From Brevibacterium renqingii (lineage in GTDB: Bacteria > Actinomycetota > Actinomycetes > Actinomycetales > Brevibacteriaceae), in assembly GCF_017808105.1 (NCBI RefSeq), contig NZ_JADBHF010000003.1, positions 218,333-282,332 of the forward strand: a DNA stretch of 64,000 nucleotides. The letters run 5' to 3'. Shown one piece after another: positions 29,671-38,719 of this stretch (position 1 is its first letter; each line of letters opens with the position of its first letter). Under the pieces are notes generated by a model. It had not been told where the DNA came from. It did no database searches and saw only the letters and a list, made by a program, of their open reading frames with translations. Made by a program: the position numbers and the translations under genes.

Positions 29671-31422
29671 ATGACTCGTGCGTTGATCTCCGTCTCCGAT
29701 GACGGGTTCACCTACATCTCCCTCAATGGGGCGACGAGTCGCTATTCCGACACCGGACAGGCCATCGCCTACCTCGGCGACTATGCGCGGGAGACCGCGA
29801 CTCCCTTGACCGTGACGATCGACGACGGCACGAAGAAGACCGAAGTCTTCCTCGACGAGAACGGAAAGCTCGGCACCGCCGCGGCACACGCAGGCAACGA
29901 ACCAGTTGCGGATACAGAAGCCGACGCGACGGATTCCGCCGAGAAGACTGCACCACACACCGGCGCCGAGGCGGCCGACCCCGCCGCGGGGTCGGCCGCA
30001 GCCGCGGAGAGTGCGGAGAGTGCGGAGACGGGCTCTGATCCTTCCCGCGATTATGAAGGGATGGCTGGTGAGGGCGCAGCGGCTTCCTCGTCAGCAGCCG
30101 AAGGCACGCCCGAGGGATCGGGCGGCTCGTCCGACCCCTCAGGCGCAGGCGGTGACGGCTATCCGCTCGGCACCCCGTTCTCGGGCCCCGCCGCTCCCGC
30201 CGCACCGAAGGTGAAGAAGACTCGCGTACGCAAGCACTCCTCGCGCAGCCGACCGCAGAGACTGAAGAAGATCACGGTCCCAGGGCTTGTGCTCATCGGT
30301 CTCGCGATCCTCATGATCGGAGCGTTCGTCGTTCCGAACATCGTGCCCGTCGACACCTCGGAGGCGCCGCAGACGATCGGCTCCGAGCAGCAGATCAACC
30401 CGGCCTCCGAACTCTCCGTCGACAAAACCAGCGATGTGGTGCCGAGCTACGACAACTCCCCCACCTGGGAGACCGAGGTGCCCAAGCGGGCGTCGGTGAC
30501 CGCCTCGGACCGCGGCGTCCTCCTCGTGTACAAGAAGAAGCTCGAGGTCCTCGACCCCGACACCGGCAAGACCCGTTATAAGACCAAGATCGACGAGGCC
30601 CCGACCTTCGCCGTCGACACCGTCATCGACGGCCGGCCGGCTCTGCTCTGGCAGGCGGGCGACACCGCCGAGGCGCTCTTCGACGGGGAGAAGAAGCCGA
30701 AGTCCTATCAGCTGCCCGAGAAGGCACGCATCACCTCGGCGGGCAAGAGCGTGCTCATCAAATCCGGCAATCAGCTCTCGACCTTCGGAACCGACGGGCT
30801 GGAGAACGTGCCGACCCCGAAGCCGGGCTCGACGCCGATGGCGATCGAGAACGACGAGCTCTACAGTTCCGACTGGAACGGCCCGGTCAAGGCCAAGAAC
30901 GTCGAGACCGGCGAGGAGCGCAGCATCGACCTCGAGCGTCCCGCCGACAACCTGCAGATCATCGACTGGATCTCCGCCGGGCACGGAAAGGCCATCACCC
31001 TGTGGGGCGAACAGGGTGCGTCGACGAATTCGGGCCACCGGATCCAGCTCGTCGTCCACTCCCTCGAGGACGGATCCATCCTCTCGACCGTGACCACGAC
31101 GACCGACATCGTCGGCGAGAAGTCCTGGGTGCGCGGCCAGGCAGGCGAGCGCGCCTACATCGGCCCCTACCTCTTCGACCTGCAGTCCGGTCTGCTGCTC
31201 ATGGACGTCTCGAGCCGCGACATCCACCTCTCGGAGCCGCGCGGGACGATCGTCCCGTGCACCATGGATACGAACACCTCCTGCCTGCTCGCCGGCAAAC
31301 ACGCTTTCAAGACCGACACCGATCTCCTCGCGGTCGTCGACGGGGGCGAATCGGCTCTGGTGATGGGAGACGACTCCACTGTGCGGGCGTATCCGAAGAA
31401 GTCCGACTCCCACGACCGCTGA
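29671..31422 (+). CDS. Single-pass membrane protein with cytoplasmic domain and extracytoplasmic beta-propeller-like domain
   Basis: I do not recognise the family. The 583-residue protein has a small N-terminal domain (residues 1-67), a long Ala/Glu/Ser/Gly-rich disordered linker (68-175), a basic juxtamembrane patch (KVKKTRVRKHSSRSR), one membrane span (202-224) and an extracytoplasmic part of about 355 residues. Repeated strand-turn blocks (GVLLVYKKKLEVLDPDTGKTRY, GKSVLIKSGNQLSTF) suggest a PQQ-like propeller. ATG 29671 follows a weak AAGGAA site; TAGGAT near 29624 is a plausible -10. The acidic Ser/Asp-rich surface protein follows directly, so the two may act together at the envelope. Confidence 0.8.
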   Translation: MTRALISVSDDGFTYISLNGATSRYSDTGQAIAYLGDYARETATPLTVTIDDGTKKTEVFLDENGKLGTAAAHAGNEPVADTEADATDSAEKTAPHTGAEAADPAAGSAAAAESAESAETGSDPSRDYEGMAGEGAAASSSAAEGTPEGSGGSSDPSGAGGDGYPLGTPFSGPAAPAAPKVKKTRVRKHSSRSRPQRLKKITVPGLVLIGLAILMIGAFVVPNIVPVDTSEAPQTIGSEQQINPASELSVDKTSDVVPSYDNSPTWETEVPKRASVTASDRGVLLVYKKKLEVLDPDTGKTRYKTKIDEAPTFAVDTVIDGRPALLWQAGDTAEALFDGEKKPKSYQLPEKARITSAGKSVLIKSGNQLSTFGTDGLENVPTPKPGSTPMAIENDELYSSDWNGPVKAKNVETGEERSIDLERPADNLQIIDWISAGHGKAITLWGEQGASTNSGHRIQLVVHSLEDGSILSTVTTTTDIVGEKSWVRGQAGERAYIGPYLFDLQSGLLLMDVSSRDIHLSEPRGTIVPCTMDTNTSCLLAGKHAFKTDTDLLAVVDGGESALVMGDDSTVRAYPKKSDSHDR

Positions 31423-31453
31423 GCCGAACGCCACGACGAAACATCACCGAGGT

Positions 31454-31482
31454 TTTAACACATCCGGTCGAGACATTAAGAT
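31454..31482 (+). promoter_or_regulatory. Promoter of the Ser/Asp-rich surface protein
   Basis: TTTAAC (31454-31459), a 17-base spacer and TAAGAT (31477-31482) form a well-spaced promoter. An eight-codon ORF begins seven bases after the -10 element. Confidence 0.6.
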
Positions 31483-31489
31483 GGGACCG

Positions 31490-31516
31490 ATGTGCCTGAA
31501 CGTCATGTCCCCTTGA
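31490..31516 (+). CDS. Possible leaderless leader peptide (8 residues)
   Basis: MCLNVMSP begins with ATG seven bases after TAAGAT, matching the local leaderless pattern, and ends 37 bases before the surface protein start. It could be an attenuator peptide or chance; there is no independent support. Confidence 0.25.
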   Translation: MCLNVMSP

Positions 31517-31553
31517 TCCAATAGAGCCGGAATCCCCACCGCGAAGGAACGCA

Positions 31554-33140
31554 GTGTCAGCTTCACACCAGTTCAACCGCAGAATCGCCGCCATCGGCGC
31601 TGCGATTGCCCTGGTGGCGCTTCCGGTTTCGAGCACTCTCACTTCGCCGCCGGCGCTCGCAGAGCCGAGTCCCACGACCGTCGCGGACGCCGGAGCGGCC
31701 AACGCCGAGGCGACCGGAGCCGCCGATGGCACGGATGGATCCGATGAGGCGAGCTCCTCCGAAGCCGAATCGACTGCAGCCGCGGACAGCGACACCGAAG
31801 CCGACTCCGCCAGCGAGGACGAGGCGGGCAAGGACACCAACGACGGCTCGAATGGCGGCGATGACGAGCCCGATGACGACTACGATAAGGCCTGCGCTCC
31901 TCCCGAAGAAGGCGAACCAACTCCGGGCGTCGACGGGCCCTGCGAGATCAAGGCACCGCTACCGGCCGAATGGGATGACAATAACCAGACTCTGCGACTC
32001 CCCTCACCCGCGAATGAGCCTGGCAGCATGCCCAAGAGCTGGAAGGAAGAGAAGTTCAAACTTCGGAAGAGACAGCCAGTGCGTCTTCCGGTCCAAAGCT
32101 CCTCGCAATCGACTACCTACGGGGGCGATACCGATGACAGCGGGAATCCTCTGCCGTCCGCGGCGTCTCAGGCAGGTGTCCCAGAAGACCTGAGGCTCCG
32201 CTCCGACGGCTTTGTTGTGCCTGCAAGCGGTGGAGAACCGGTACGTTTCACCGGGTTCACGGCCAACCCCAAGTGGAAATTCAACGTAAAGGGCGGAAAA
32301 GTCACAGTCGTCTCCGGCCGTGGGTATCCTGACCCAGAAGGCGGATCCTCCAGCGCTGAGACAGACGGATCCAAAGAGGGAACTACAGGCTCGGCAGCGG
32401 ACAAGGACGGGTCAGACAGCGGATCCCACACTGCCGCGCAGGACGGCACTGACACCGCCGACAGCAAATCTGCTGACAAGGACTCCGACGGCAACTCTTC
32501 CGACGCCAATTCGTCGGCCAACAGCGCCAAGTCCTCCGACAGCACATCATCGGCCAGCAGCGACACTTCCAAGGACTCCGGCAGCAAGGATCGGGCCAAC
32601 TCGTCGACCGACAAGGACTCCGACGGCACGAAATCGAAGTCCGATACCGGCTCGCGGTCCGATGCCTCCAGCAGCAGCGATTCCGATGGCTCAGGATCGG
32701 ACTCGACGTCCGGAAAGGACGAGGAGAAGGACTCTGGCAACGACAAGGACGGCTCCGGCTCCCCACTCGGCACGGTCGACGCCGACGGCACCACCCCGGA
32801 TCCGTCGACCGGCAACGGCTCCCAAGACGCACGGGAGACCATCCCCGGAACCGCCGGCGACGAATGGCTGCCCGGCGACGAGGACGACTCTCAGCACCCC
32901 GACTATTCGGATCCCGTGCCACAGAATCCCGACGCGCCCACGCCCAAGGACGACACCGACCTCATCACCGGAGGCGACCAGCCCTCCCCACGGGCGAACC
33001 AGCAGCCGTCGACCTCATTCGGCGAGTCCATCATCTCGACGATCGTGAGCTCCTGGCCCGTCTTCGTCCTCGCAGCCTCCGGAATGGCCGCAGTCGGATT
33101 CATCATCTACCTCATGGGACGTCGCGGAAAGCAGGACTGA
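31554..33140 (+). CDS. Acidic Ser/Asp-rich surface protein with C-terminal membrane anchor
   Basis: The 528-residue protein has a signal peptide (IAAIGAAIALVALPVSSTLTS), an acidic disordered N-terminal tract, a small central region of ordered character (residues about 115-250, including RLRSDGFVVPASGGEPVRF), a long Ser/Asp/Lys-rich stalk of SD-repeat type (about 260-420), and a C-terminal membrane span (WPVFVLAASGMAAVGFIIYLMG) followed by RRGKQD. This is the plan of a wall-spanning stalk anchored in the membrane; no LPXTG motif is present. GTG 31554 has an AAGGA site. The function is unknown; surface display is inferred from topology. Confidence 0.85.
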   Translation: MSASHQFNRRIAAIGAAIALVALPVSSTLTSPPALAEPSPTTVADAGAANAEATGAADGTDGSDEASSSEAESTAAADSDTEADSASEDEAGKDTNDGSNGGDDEPDDDYDKACAPPEEGEPTPGVDGPCEIKAPLPAEWDDNNQTLRLPSPANEPGSMPKSWKEEKFKLRKRQPVRLPVQSSSQSTTYGGDTDDSGNPLPSAASQAGVPEDLRLRSDGFVVPASGGEPVRFTGFTANPKWKFNVKGGKVTVVSGRGYPDPEGGSSSAETDGSKEGTTGSAADKDGSDSGSHTAAQDGTDTADSKSADKDSDGNSSDANSSANSAKSSDSTSSASSDTSKDSGSKDRANSSTDKDSDGTKSKSDTGSRSDASSSSDSDGSGSDSTSGKDEEKDSGNDKDGSGSPLGTVDADGTTPDPSTGNGSQDARETIPGTAGDEWLPGDEDDSQHPDYSDPVPQNPDAPTPKDDTDLITGGDQPSPRANQQPSTSFGESIISTIVSSWPVFVLAASGMAAVGFIIYLMGRRGKQD

Positions 33141-33215
33141 GGGCCGCCGGACTGGGCCTGGCCGCCTCGGCGAGGATTTTCCTCTCCGTCCCGGTCCGCC
33201 CCGGCAATACTCGCC

Positions 33216-33221
33216 TAAGAT
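33216..33221 (+). promoter_or_regulatory. -10 hexamer TAAGAT of the cytidine deaminase-ASCH gene
   Basis: Seven bases before ATG 33229; no ribosome site. Confidence 0.6.
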
Positions 33222-33228
33222 CGCAGGC

Positions 33229-33951
33229 ATGGACCTCTTCGACTCCGAACGACGCGTGATCGCCTCGGCCCGAGAACTCGCGGCGAGTCTGGGATCCGAC
33301 GCCCACCACACGGTCGCCGCAGCCGCGATGGACACCACCGGCCGCATCCACACCGGAGTCAATGTCGATCACTTCACCGGCGGCCCCTGCGCCGAGATGG
33401 TGGCCATCGGGGTTGCTGCCGCCGCCGGCGCCGGTTCGCTGGTCACGATCGCTGCAGTCGGCGATCACGGTCGAGGGGTGCTCCCACCCTGCGGTCGCTG
33501 CCGGCAGGTGATCCTCGACCTCCACCCCGACGCGCTGGTGGCCATCACCGACAAGTCCACGGGCGGAGAGACGATCGCACCGATCCCCGCGCTCCTCCCC
33601 CACTCCTACCGGCATCCTGACGCCGCACCGATGCGGCTGCTGCGCTTCAACGCCAGGTACGTCGATGCTTTCCGCGCGGGGAAGAAGACTCTGTCGGTGC
33701 GCTGGAACGAAGCGCACCGCACGGGCAGGGCACTGGCCTATTTCGAAGACACCGAACACGGCCCGGCGCCCGTCGTCATCACCTCGGTGACCCCGAAACG
33801 ACTGAGCGAGCTGAGTGCGACCGATCTGGAGCTCAGCCGTCCCGGAGGTTTGGACCGCTACCTTGCGAACCTCCACGCCCACTACCCCGCCATGCCGGAT
33901 GACGCCACGGTCGAGATCGTAAGATTCCGTCGAACCGCGTCCGATATCTGA
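33229..33951 (+). CDS. Cytidine deaminase-like domain fused to an ASCH domain
   Basis: Residues 1-125 form a zinc-dependent cytidine/blasticidin-S deaminase domain: the zinc-ligand/catalytic CAE (in GGPCAEMVAIG) and the second ligand pair PCGRC. Residues about 135-240 resemble an ASCH domain (MRLLRFNARYVDAFRAGKKTLSVRW and a C-terminal VEIVRFR strand), a PUA-like fold linked to RNA or nucleotide handling. The 240-residue fusion could deaminate a nucleoside, an antibiotic or a modified base; the substrate is not predictable. It is monocistronic. Confidence 0.85.
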   Translation: MDLFDSERRVIASARELAASLGSDAHHTVAAAAMDTTGRIHTGVNVDHFTGGPCAEMVAIGVAAAAGAGSLVTIAAVGDHGRGVLPPCGRCRQVILDLHPDALVAITDKSTGGETIAPIPALLPHSYRHPDAAPMRLLRFNARYVDAFRAGKKTLSVRWNEAHRTGRALAYFEDTEHGPAPVVITSVTPKRLSELSATDLELSRPGGLDRYLANLHAHYPAMPDDATVEIVRFRRTASDI

Positions 33952-34046
33952 CACTCGCAGTTCCCAGCCGCTAAGCTGGACAGCGAAGCACTGTGGCACA
34001 GGGCCACAGGCGCACCAGGCATTCTCGACCGGGAGGACTCGACCCG

Positions 34047-34334
34047 ATGACTGACAACGTCTACACCTCAGATGTAACCGTCGACCAGGCAACGACCGCA
34101 CAGCTCGCGGAGTCGATCCGCCTGCGCGAAGAGCGCATCGCAGACAACATCGACGAACTCATCGGCCGCATCCATCTCAGGGTGCTGGTGACGCGCGCCG
34201 TCAACAAGGCGAAGTCCGGAGTCGTCGAGGAGGACGGTTCGCCCAAGCCTGAGGTCCTCGCTCTCGGCGCCGGCACCGTCCTCGGTGTGGCCGCTCTCGT
34301 CGTCGGTCTGTCCGGTCGGAACAAGCGTGGCTGA
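34047..34334 (+). CDS. DUF3618-family small membrane protein
   Basis: The 95-residue protein has an N-terminal amphipathic helix with LAESIRLREERIADNIDELIGRI and a C-terminal membrane segment (VLALGAGTVLGVAALVVGLSG) ending in NKRG, as in actinobacterial DUF3618 proteins. ATG 34047 has a GGGAGGA site; TAAGCT near 33971 is a candidate -10. Its stop overlaps the GroES-like gene. Confidence 0.88.
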   Translation: MTDNVYTSDVTVDQATTAQLAESIRLREERIADNIDELIGRIHLRVLVTRAVNKAKSGVVEEDGSPKPEVLALGAGTVLGVAALVVGLSGRNKRG

Positions 34335-34647
34335 TTGCGCTCTTCCGATCCGGATGCTCCATGACCGGATCCTGCTCGAACCCGGTCCGGAGGCCGGCGA
34401 GCGCAAGTCCTCGGCGGGCATCGTCATCCCGGCCACCGCCAGCATGGGCAAACGCCTCGTGTGGGGCAAGGTCGTGGCGGCCGGCCCGCACGTGAGGCAG
34501 GCCAACCTCGGCGACACCGTCCTCTACGATCCCGAAGAGCTCGCCGAGGTGGAGCTCGAAGGGCAGCTCTATGTGCTCCTGCGTGAGCGCGACGTCCATG
34601 CGATCTCCGAACCGGCCGAGCAGTCGAGCGCAGGCATGTACCTGTGA
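34327..34647 (+). CDS. GroES-like (cpn10) co-chaperone, stand-alone
   Basis: This 106-residue protein has the cpn10 fold signature: MLHDRILLEP, an AGIVIPATASMGKR segment where the GroES mobile loop sits, VWGKVVAAGPHV, GDTVLYDPEELAEVELEGQLYVLL and RERDVHAI. No groEL is adjacent and the loop sequence differs from standard GroES, so it is probably an accessory cpn10 rather than the main one. GTG 34327 overlaps the end of the DUF3618 gene by eight bases and is the only start that avoids a long tail from the other frame. Confidence 0.88.
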   Translation: MADCALPIRMLHDRILLEPGPEAGERKSSAGIVIPATASMGKRLVWGKVVAAGPHVRQANLGDTVLYDPEELAEVELEGQLYVLLRERDVHAISEPAEQSSAGMYL

Positions 34648-34830
34648 GGTCCGGGACGCCGTCAGCTGGACTCCGAAACAGTGGATTCCGAGTCGAGAGC
34701 GTCGTTCGTATCGGCCTCTGACCTGGGGCTTGCGACGTTCATCACAAAATCCGGATCGGCCCGATCTCGGTTTGCATGAACGGCGAACACCTGAGTAATA
34801 TTAATTCTCGTTGCGCAACGAGCGCGGCAG

Positions 34831-34903
34831 GCGCCTCTAGCTCAATTGGTAGAGCAACTGACTCTTAATCAGTGGGTTCCGGGTTCGAGTCCCGGGGGGC
34901 GCA
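34831..34903 (+). tRNA. tRNA-Lys (CTT anticodon)
   Basis: Acceptor GCGCCTC/GGGGCGC, D arm GCTCAATTGGTAGAGC, anticodon loop CTCTTAA (anticodon CTT) and T arm GGTTCGAGTCC are complete. CCA is not encoded. Confidence 0.97.
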
Positions 34904-34914
34904 CAGCGCCGACA

Positions 34915-34950
34915 GAACCGCTTCCGACTACGGTCGGGAGCGGTTCTTTC
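34915..34950 (+). terminator. Terminator after tRNA-Lys
   Basis: Stem GAACCGCTTCCGAC / GTCGGGAGCGGTTC (34915-34928, 34933-34946) with TACG tetraloop and TTTC tail. It also lies 20 bases beyond the GntR stop on the other strand. Confidence 0.8.
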
Positions 34951-34969
34951 GCATTCACTACGCGGGCAC

Positions 34970-35608
34970 TCATCCCTGACCGGCGCGGGCGTAGGCACCG
35001 AGGACCTGTCGTTCGGAATCGCCGAGGTAGGTGCCGAGCTTCGCGGCCGCGGCGGCAGGGCTCTCATTGCGGTAGACCTCGATGACCTCCCGGTTGCGCT
35101 CGATGAAGGGCGCATGGAGGAAGTCGAGGACCTCGACCTTGAGGAAGGCCAGCCGCAGCTCGGCGAGCACATTGGCGAACGACCGCGCTAGCCGCCGGCT
35201 GTCCGAGAGCGAGACCACGGCATTGTGGAAGGCCATGTTCGCCGTCCCGACCTCCAGCCAGTTCTCCTCCGCCGCGAACTTCGCAGCCGCCTCGACGGCG
35301 GCCTCCATATGCGCGGCGTTCGGATGATTGCGCGGGGCATGCTCGAGCACCGAGCACTCGACATGGTGGCGCACCCGATAGATGTCGACGACATCGGCCG
35401 TGCTCGGTGAGGCCACGGACACGCCGCGATGTGGGATGTGCGTGACCAGCCCCTGCTCGCCGAGGACCCGGAAGGCCTCGCGCAGCGTGTTGCGGGAGAC
35501 ATCGAACTCCTTGGCCAAAGAAGCCTCGGACAGGCGGTCTCCGGGACGGAGCTCTCCTGCGATGAGTCGGTCGGTGAGTCTGTTGACCAGGGATGAGTCG
35601 TGATTCAC
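34970..35608 (-). CDS. GntR-family (FadR/FCD) regulator
   Basis: The 212-residue repressor has an N-terminal winged helix (GELRPGDRLSEASLAKEFDVSRNTLREAFRVL pattern) and a C-terminal FCD ligand domain with metal-ligand-type histidines (the RVRHHVECSVLEHA region and MAFHNAVVSL). It is divergent from the transporter/pxp operon and the intergenic region holds a perfect FadR-type operator, so control of that operon is the clear inference. GTG 35608 follows TAGGAT by six bases. Confidence 0.93.
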   Translation of the reverse strand: MNHDSSLVNRLTDRLIAGELRPGDRLSEASLAKEFDVSRNTLREAFRVLGEQGLVTHIPHRGVSVASPSTADVVDIYRVRHHVECSVLEHAPRNHPNAAHMEAAVEAAAKFAAEENWLEVGTANMAFHNAVVSLSDSRRLARSFANVLAELRLAFLKVEVLDFLHAPFIERNREVIEVYRNESPAAAAAKLGTYLGDSERQVLGAYARAGQG

Positions 35609-35614
35609 ATCTCC

Positions 35615-35620
35615 ATCCTA
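35615..35620 (-). promoter_or_regulatory. -10 hexamer TAGGAT of the GntR regulator
   Basis: Six bases (GGAGAT) before GTG 35608; the GGAG could double as a ribosome site. Confidence 0.55.
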
Positions 35621-35691
35621 ATGAATCTCCGAATCGAACACCCACATGGTGTTCAGCAACTGTGCGCGAGCAATGTGATGCGCGTCTATCT

Positions 35692-35702
35692 TTGTTCAAC
35701 AA
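35692..35702 (+). promoter_or_regulatory. FadR-type GntR operator
   Basis: TTGTTCAACAA fits the FadR-subfamily consensus TNGTNNNACNA exactly and is a perfect dyad. It lies between the divergent regulator and operon, just before a TAGATT hexamer (35710-35715). Confidence 0.65.
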
Positions 35703-35817
35703 TGCATGCTAGATTGTTTACCACTTCTTCGGAGTGCGCCAGGACACAGACACTGCTGTCGTCATACCGGCGGCGCCCAGGAAACACAATCGACCACAGA
35801 GACAGTCGGAGACTCCC

Positions 35818-37107
35818 ATGTCACACGCACCGGAATCACCAACGCCGGAGCCCACCTCGGACGAACCAGCGGGGCTCAAGAGCGAACTCGGCGCGAAGAT
35901 CAGCCGCAGCGCCATCGTCGGCGCCATCTTCCTCATGGCCACCTCGGCGATCGGCCCCGGATTCATCACGCAGACGGCGACGTTCACCGCGCAGATGGGC
36001 GCCGCATTCGCCTTCGCCATCCTCGTGTCGATCCTCATCGACATCGCCATCCAGCTCAACATCTGGCGAATGGTCACCTCATCGGGCAAGCGGGCCGCGC
36101 AGCTGGCGTCCTCGGCGGTGCCCGGCTCGGGCATCGTCCTGTCCATCCTCATCGTCGTCGGCGGCCTGGCCTTCAACATCGGCAACATCGCCGGCGGCGG
36201 ACTCGGACTCAACGCACTGCTGGGCATCGATCCGAAGCTCGGCGGCCTGGCCACCGGCGTTCTGGCCATCGGCATCTTCCTGTTCAAGCGCGCGGGCAAG
36301 GTCGTCGACGCTGTGGTCCTCGTCCTCGGCATCGGGATGATCGTTCTCACCTGCATCGTCGCTGTCGTCTCCGATCCGCCGGTCGGAGAGGCCCTCAGGC
36401 AGAGCTTCGTACCCGACACCATCAACTTCGCGACCGTGACCACGATCGTGGGCGGCACCGTCGGCGGCTACATCACCTACTCCGGTGCCCACCGCTACCT
36501 CGACTCCGGCAAGACCGGCCCGGAGAACTCGCGATCCGTGATGCGCTCGGCGCTCTCGGGCATCCTCGTCACCGGCGTCATGCGCTATATCCTCTTCCTC
36601 GCCATCCTCGGAGTCGTCGCCTCCGGCGTCGCCATCGACGTCCAGGGCCAGGTCGCCAACCCCGCCGGTCAGGCCTTCGCCGCCGTCCTCGGAGACGCCG
36701 GGATGCGGATCTTCGGTGCGATCTTCTGGGCCGCGGCGCTGAGCTCGGTCATCGGTGCCGCCTACACCTCGGCGACCTTCCTCTCCGCCTTCTCCCGACG
36801 CCTCGCCCGCGGCTGGCCGCTGCAGCTGGCGACCGTCGCGTTCATCGTCGTCTCACTCATCGTCTATCTCATCGTCGGCACCGCTCCGGCCACGCTGCTC
36901 GTCTTCGTCGGCGGCTTCAACGGCCTCATCCTGCCCATCGGCCTGACGATCTTCATGTACATCGGCTGGTTCAGACCTCAGCTGCTGCGCACGGATTCCT
37001 ATCCGAAGTGGTTGCTCATCATCGGCACCGCGGCAACACTGGTCACGTGGTACACAGCCGTGCAGTCCATCGGCCCCATCTTCGCAATGATCGGAATCGG
37101 AGGGTGA
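35818..37107 (+). CDS. NRAMP-like transporter (YcsG type)
   Basis: The 429-residue protein has about 11 membrane segments. Its first is [29 protein letters not shown], where the GPGF motif matches the NRAMP first helix. B. subtilis YcsG, a relative, also sits beside the LamB/YcsF and kip genes, so this is probably the importer for the 5-oxoproline-type substrate rather than a metal transporter. The NRAMP DPGN metal motif is not present, in line with this. ATG 35818 follows CGGAG; the longer open frame to 35734 lacks a site. Confidence 0.88.
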   Translation: MSHAPESPTPEPTSDEPAGLKSELGAKISRSAIVGAIFLMATSAIGPGFITQTATFTAQMGAAFAFAILVSILIDIAIQLNIWRMVTSSGKRAAQLASSAVPGSGIVLSILIVVGGLAFNIGNIAGGGLGLNALLGIDPKLGGLATGVLAIGIFLFKRAGKVVDAVVLVLGIGMIVLTCIVAVVSDPPVGEALRQSFVPDTINFATVTTIVGGTVGGYITYSGAHRYLDSGKTGPENSRSVMRSALSGILVTGVMRYILFLAILGVVASGVAIDVQGQVANPAGQAFAAVLGDAGMRIFGAIFWAAALSSVIGAAYTSATFLSAFSRRLARGWPLQLATVAFIVVSLIVYLIVGTAPATLLVFVGGFNGLILPIGLTIFMYIGWFRPQLLRTDSYPKWLLIIGTAATLVTWYTAVQSIGPIFAMIGIGG

Positions 37108-37109
37108 CA

Positions 37110-37895
37110 TTGTCTGTCAACAGCGAAACGCGAATCGACCTCAACTCGGACCTCGGGGAGAACGTGCCCGACCGCGTCGTCAGCGATGACGCGGCCATGC
37201 TCGGCCTGGTCACCAGCGCCAATGTCTCCTGCGGATTCCATGCCGGCAACCCCGAGGGCATCCATGCCACCGTCGATGCCGCCGTCAAGGGCGGCGTCGT
37301 CATCGGCGCCCACCCCGGCTATGACGACTACGAAGGCTTCGGCCGACGCGCCCTCGACGTGCCGGCAGCGACCCTGCAGGCCCAGGTCGAATACCAGATC
37401 GGCGCGCTCATCGGCCTGGCCACGGCCGTCGGCGGCGAAGTCGCCTACGTCAAGCCCCACGGCGGCCTCTACAACGCGATCGTCCGCGACGAGGCGCAGG
37501 CGAAGGTCGTCGTCGACGCGATCACAGCCATCGACGACTCCCTCGTCTTCCTCGGCCTCGCCGGCAGCGTGGCCAACCGCATCGCCGCCGAGGCAGGGCT
37601 GACCGTAGCAGCCGAGGCCTTCGCCGACCGGTCCTACAACCCCGACGGGTCCCTGGTCTCCCGGAGCGAACCGAACGCCGTCCTCCACGACCCCGATGAC
37701 GTGGCCGCCCGAGTGCTGCGCCTCGTCCAGACCGGTCAGGTCGAGGCGATCGACGGCAGCCTCGTCGACGTCGACGCCCAGTCGATCTGCTTCCACGGAG
37801 ACTCGCAGGGCTCGATCGACATGGCCCGCGCCGCCCGTGCTCTCCTCGAGTCCGAAGGCGTCACCGTCTCGGCCTTCGCCGGAGCCGGTCGATGA
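37110..37895 (+). CDS. pxpA: 5-oxoprolinase subunit A (LamB/YcsF family)
   Basis: PxpA is the LamB/YcsF subunit of the ATP-dependent PxpABC 5-oxoprolinase, which opens pyroglutamate to glutamate. The 261-residue protein has the typical start [28 protein letters not shown] and [10 protein letters not shown] motifs. A TTG start at 37110 is preferred: it lies six bases after GGAGG. A GTG at 37104 overlapping the transporter stop has no room for a ribosome site. The next gene begins in the stop (ATGA). Confidence 0.95.
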   Translation: MSVNSETRIDLNSDLGENVPDRVVSDDAAMLGLVTSANVSCGFHAGNPEGIHATVDAAVKGGVVIGAHPGYDDYEGFGRRALDVPAATLQAQVEYQIGALIGLATAVGGEVAYVKPHGGLYNAIVRDEAQAKVVVDAITAIDDSLVFLGLAGSVANRIAAEAGLTVAAEAFADRSYNPDGSLVSRSEPNAVLHDPDDVAARVLRLVQTGQVEAIDGSLVDVDAQSICFHGDSQGSIDMARAARALLESEGVTVSAFAGAGR

Positions 37896-38719
37896 GCGCG
37901 TCGTCGGACGCCGGGACACCGATTGCCGCGCCCTCGGCCGAGTCGAAGACCGACGGCAGCCGGGCCCGCGGACGGATCCGGGCCGGATTCGACGGCCCCA
38001 CCTCGGGGATGGCTCCCGGCCTGGTCCAGGCCAACCTCATCTCCGTGCCCGCCGATTGGGCCTTCGACGTGCTGCTCTTCGCACAGCGCAATCCGAAGCC
38101 CTGCCCGGTCATCGATGTCCTCGAACCCGGACAGGTCGAATCGGCGTTGGCCCCCGGCAGCGACGTGCGCACCGATCTCCCCGGCTACCGGATCTGGAGG
38201 GACGGCGAACTCGCCGACGAGGTCACCGATGCCACCGAGGTGTGGCAGCGGCACCCGGACCTCGTGTCCTTCCTCATCGGCTGCTCCTTCACCTTCGAAT
38301 CGGGTCTGACCGGCGCCGGCATCCCGATCCGCCATCAGGAGGCCGGGCGGAACGTGCCGATGTACCGCACCTCGACCGCGTGCGTCCCGGCCGGTCGGAT
38401 CAGCGGTGACATGGTCGTGTCCATGCGCCCGATCCCGGCCGCTCAGGTCGCCGAGGCGGTGCGCATCACCGACCGCTTCCCCGCCGTCCACGGTGCCCCG
38501 GTCCACATCGGCGAACCCGCCCAGATCGGCATCAGCGACCTCGGCTCCCCCGATTTCGGTGACCCGCCGGTCATCGCCGAGGGCGACATCCCCGTGTTCT
38601 GGGCCTGCGGAGTCACCCCGCAGGCCGCGATCCGGGCTTCGAAGGTTCCGTTCGCGATCACCCATTCGCCGGGGCGCATGTTCATCACCGACGAACCGGA
38701 AGACACCTATCGCCGATGA
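37892..38719 (+). CDS. DUF1445 protein (YcsI / D-glutamate cyclase-like)
   Basis: This 275-residue protein belongs to the DUF1445 family, which includes B. subtilis YcsI and a domain of mammalian D-glutamate cyclase that interconverts D-glutamate and 5-oxo-D-proline. Seen are [12 protein letters not shown], a [14 protein letters not shown] block, MYRTSTAC and [10 protein letters not shown]. Its position between pxpA and the pxpBC fusion, with four-base overlaps on both sides, fits a role in the same 5-oxoproline route, for example handling the D-isomer. This is inference. Confidence 0.9.
   Translation: MSASSDAGTPIAAPSAESKTDGSRARGRIRAGFDGPTSGMAPGLVQANLISVPADWAFDVLLFAQRNPKPCPVIDVLEPGQVESALAPGSDVRTDLPGYRIWRDGELADEVTDATEVWQRHPDLVSFLIGCSFTFESGLTGAGIPIRHQEAGRNVPMYRTSTACVPAGRISGDMVVSMRPIPAAQVAEAVRITDRFPAVHGAPVHIGEPAQIGISDLGSPDFGDPPVIAEGDIPVFWACGVTPQAAIRASKVPFAITHSPGRMFITDEPEDTYRR

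Noticed and set aside
35706..37109. Long N-terminal extension of PxpA through the transporter gene
   Set aside because: It is His/Arg-rich shadow sequence. PxpA homology begins at IDLNSDLGE and a ribosome site precedes TTG 37110.
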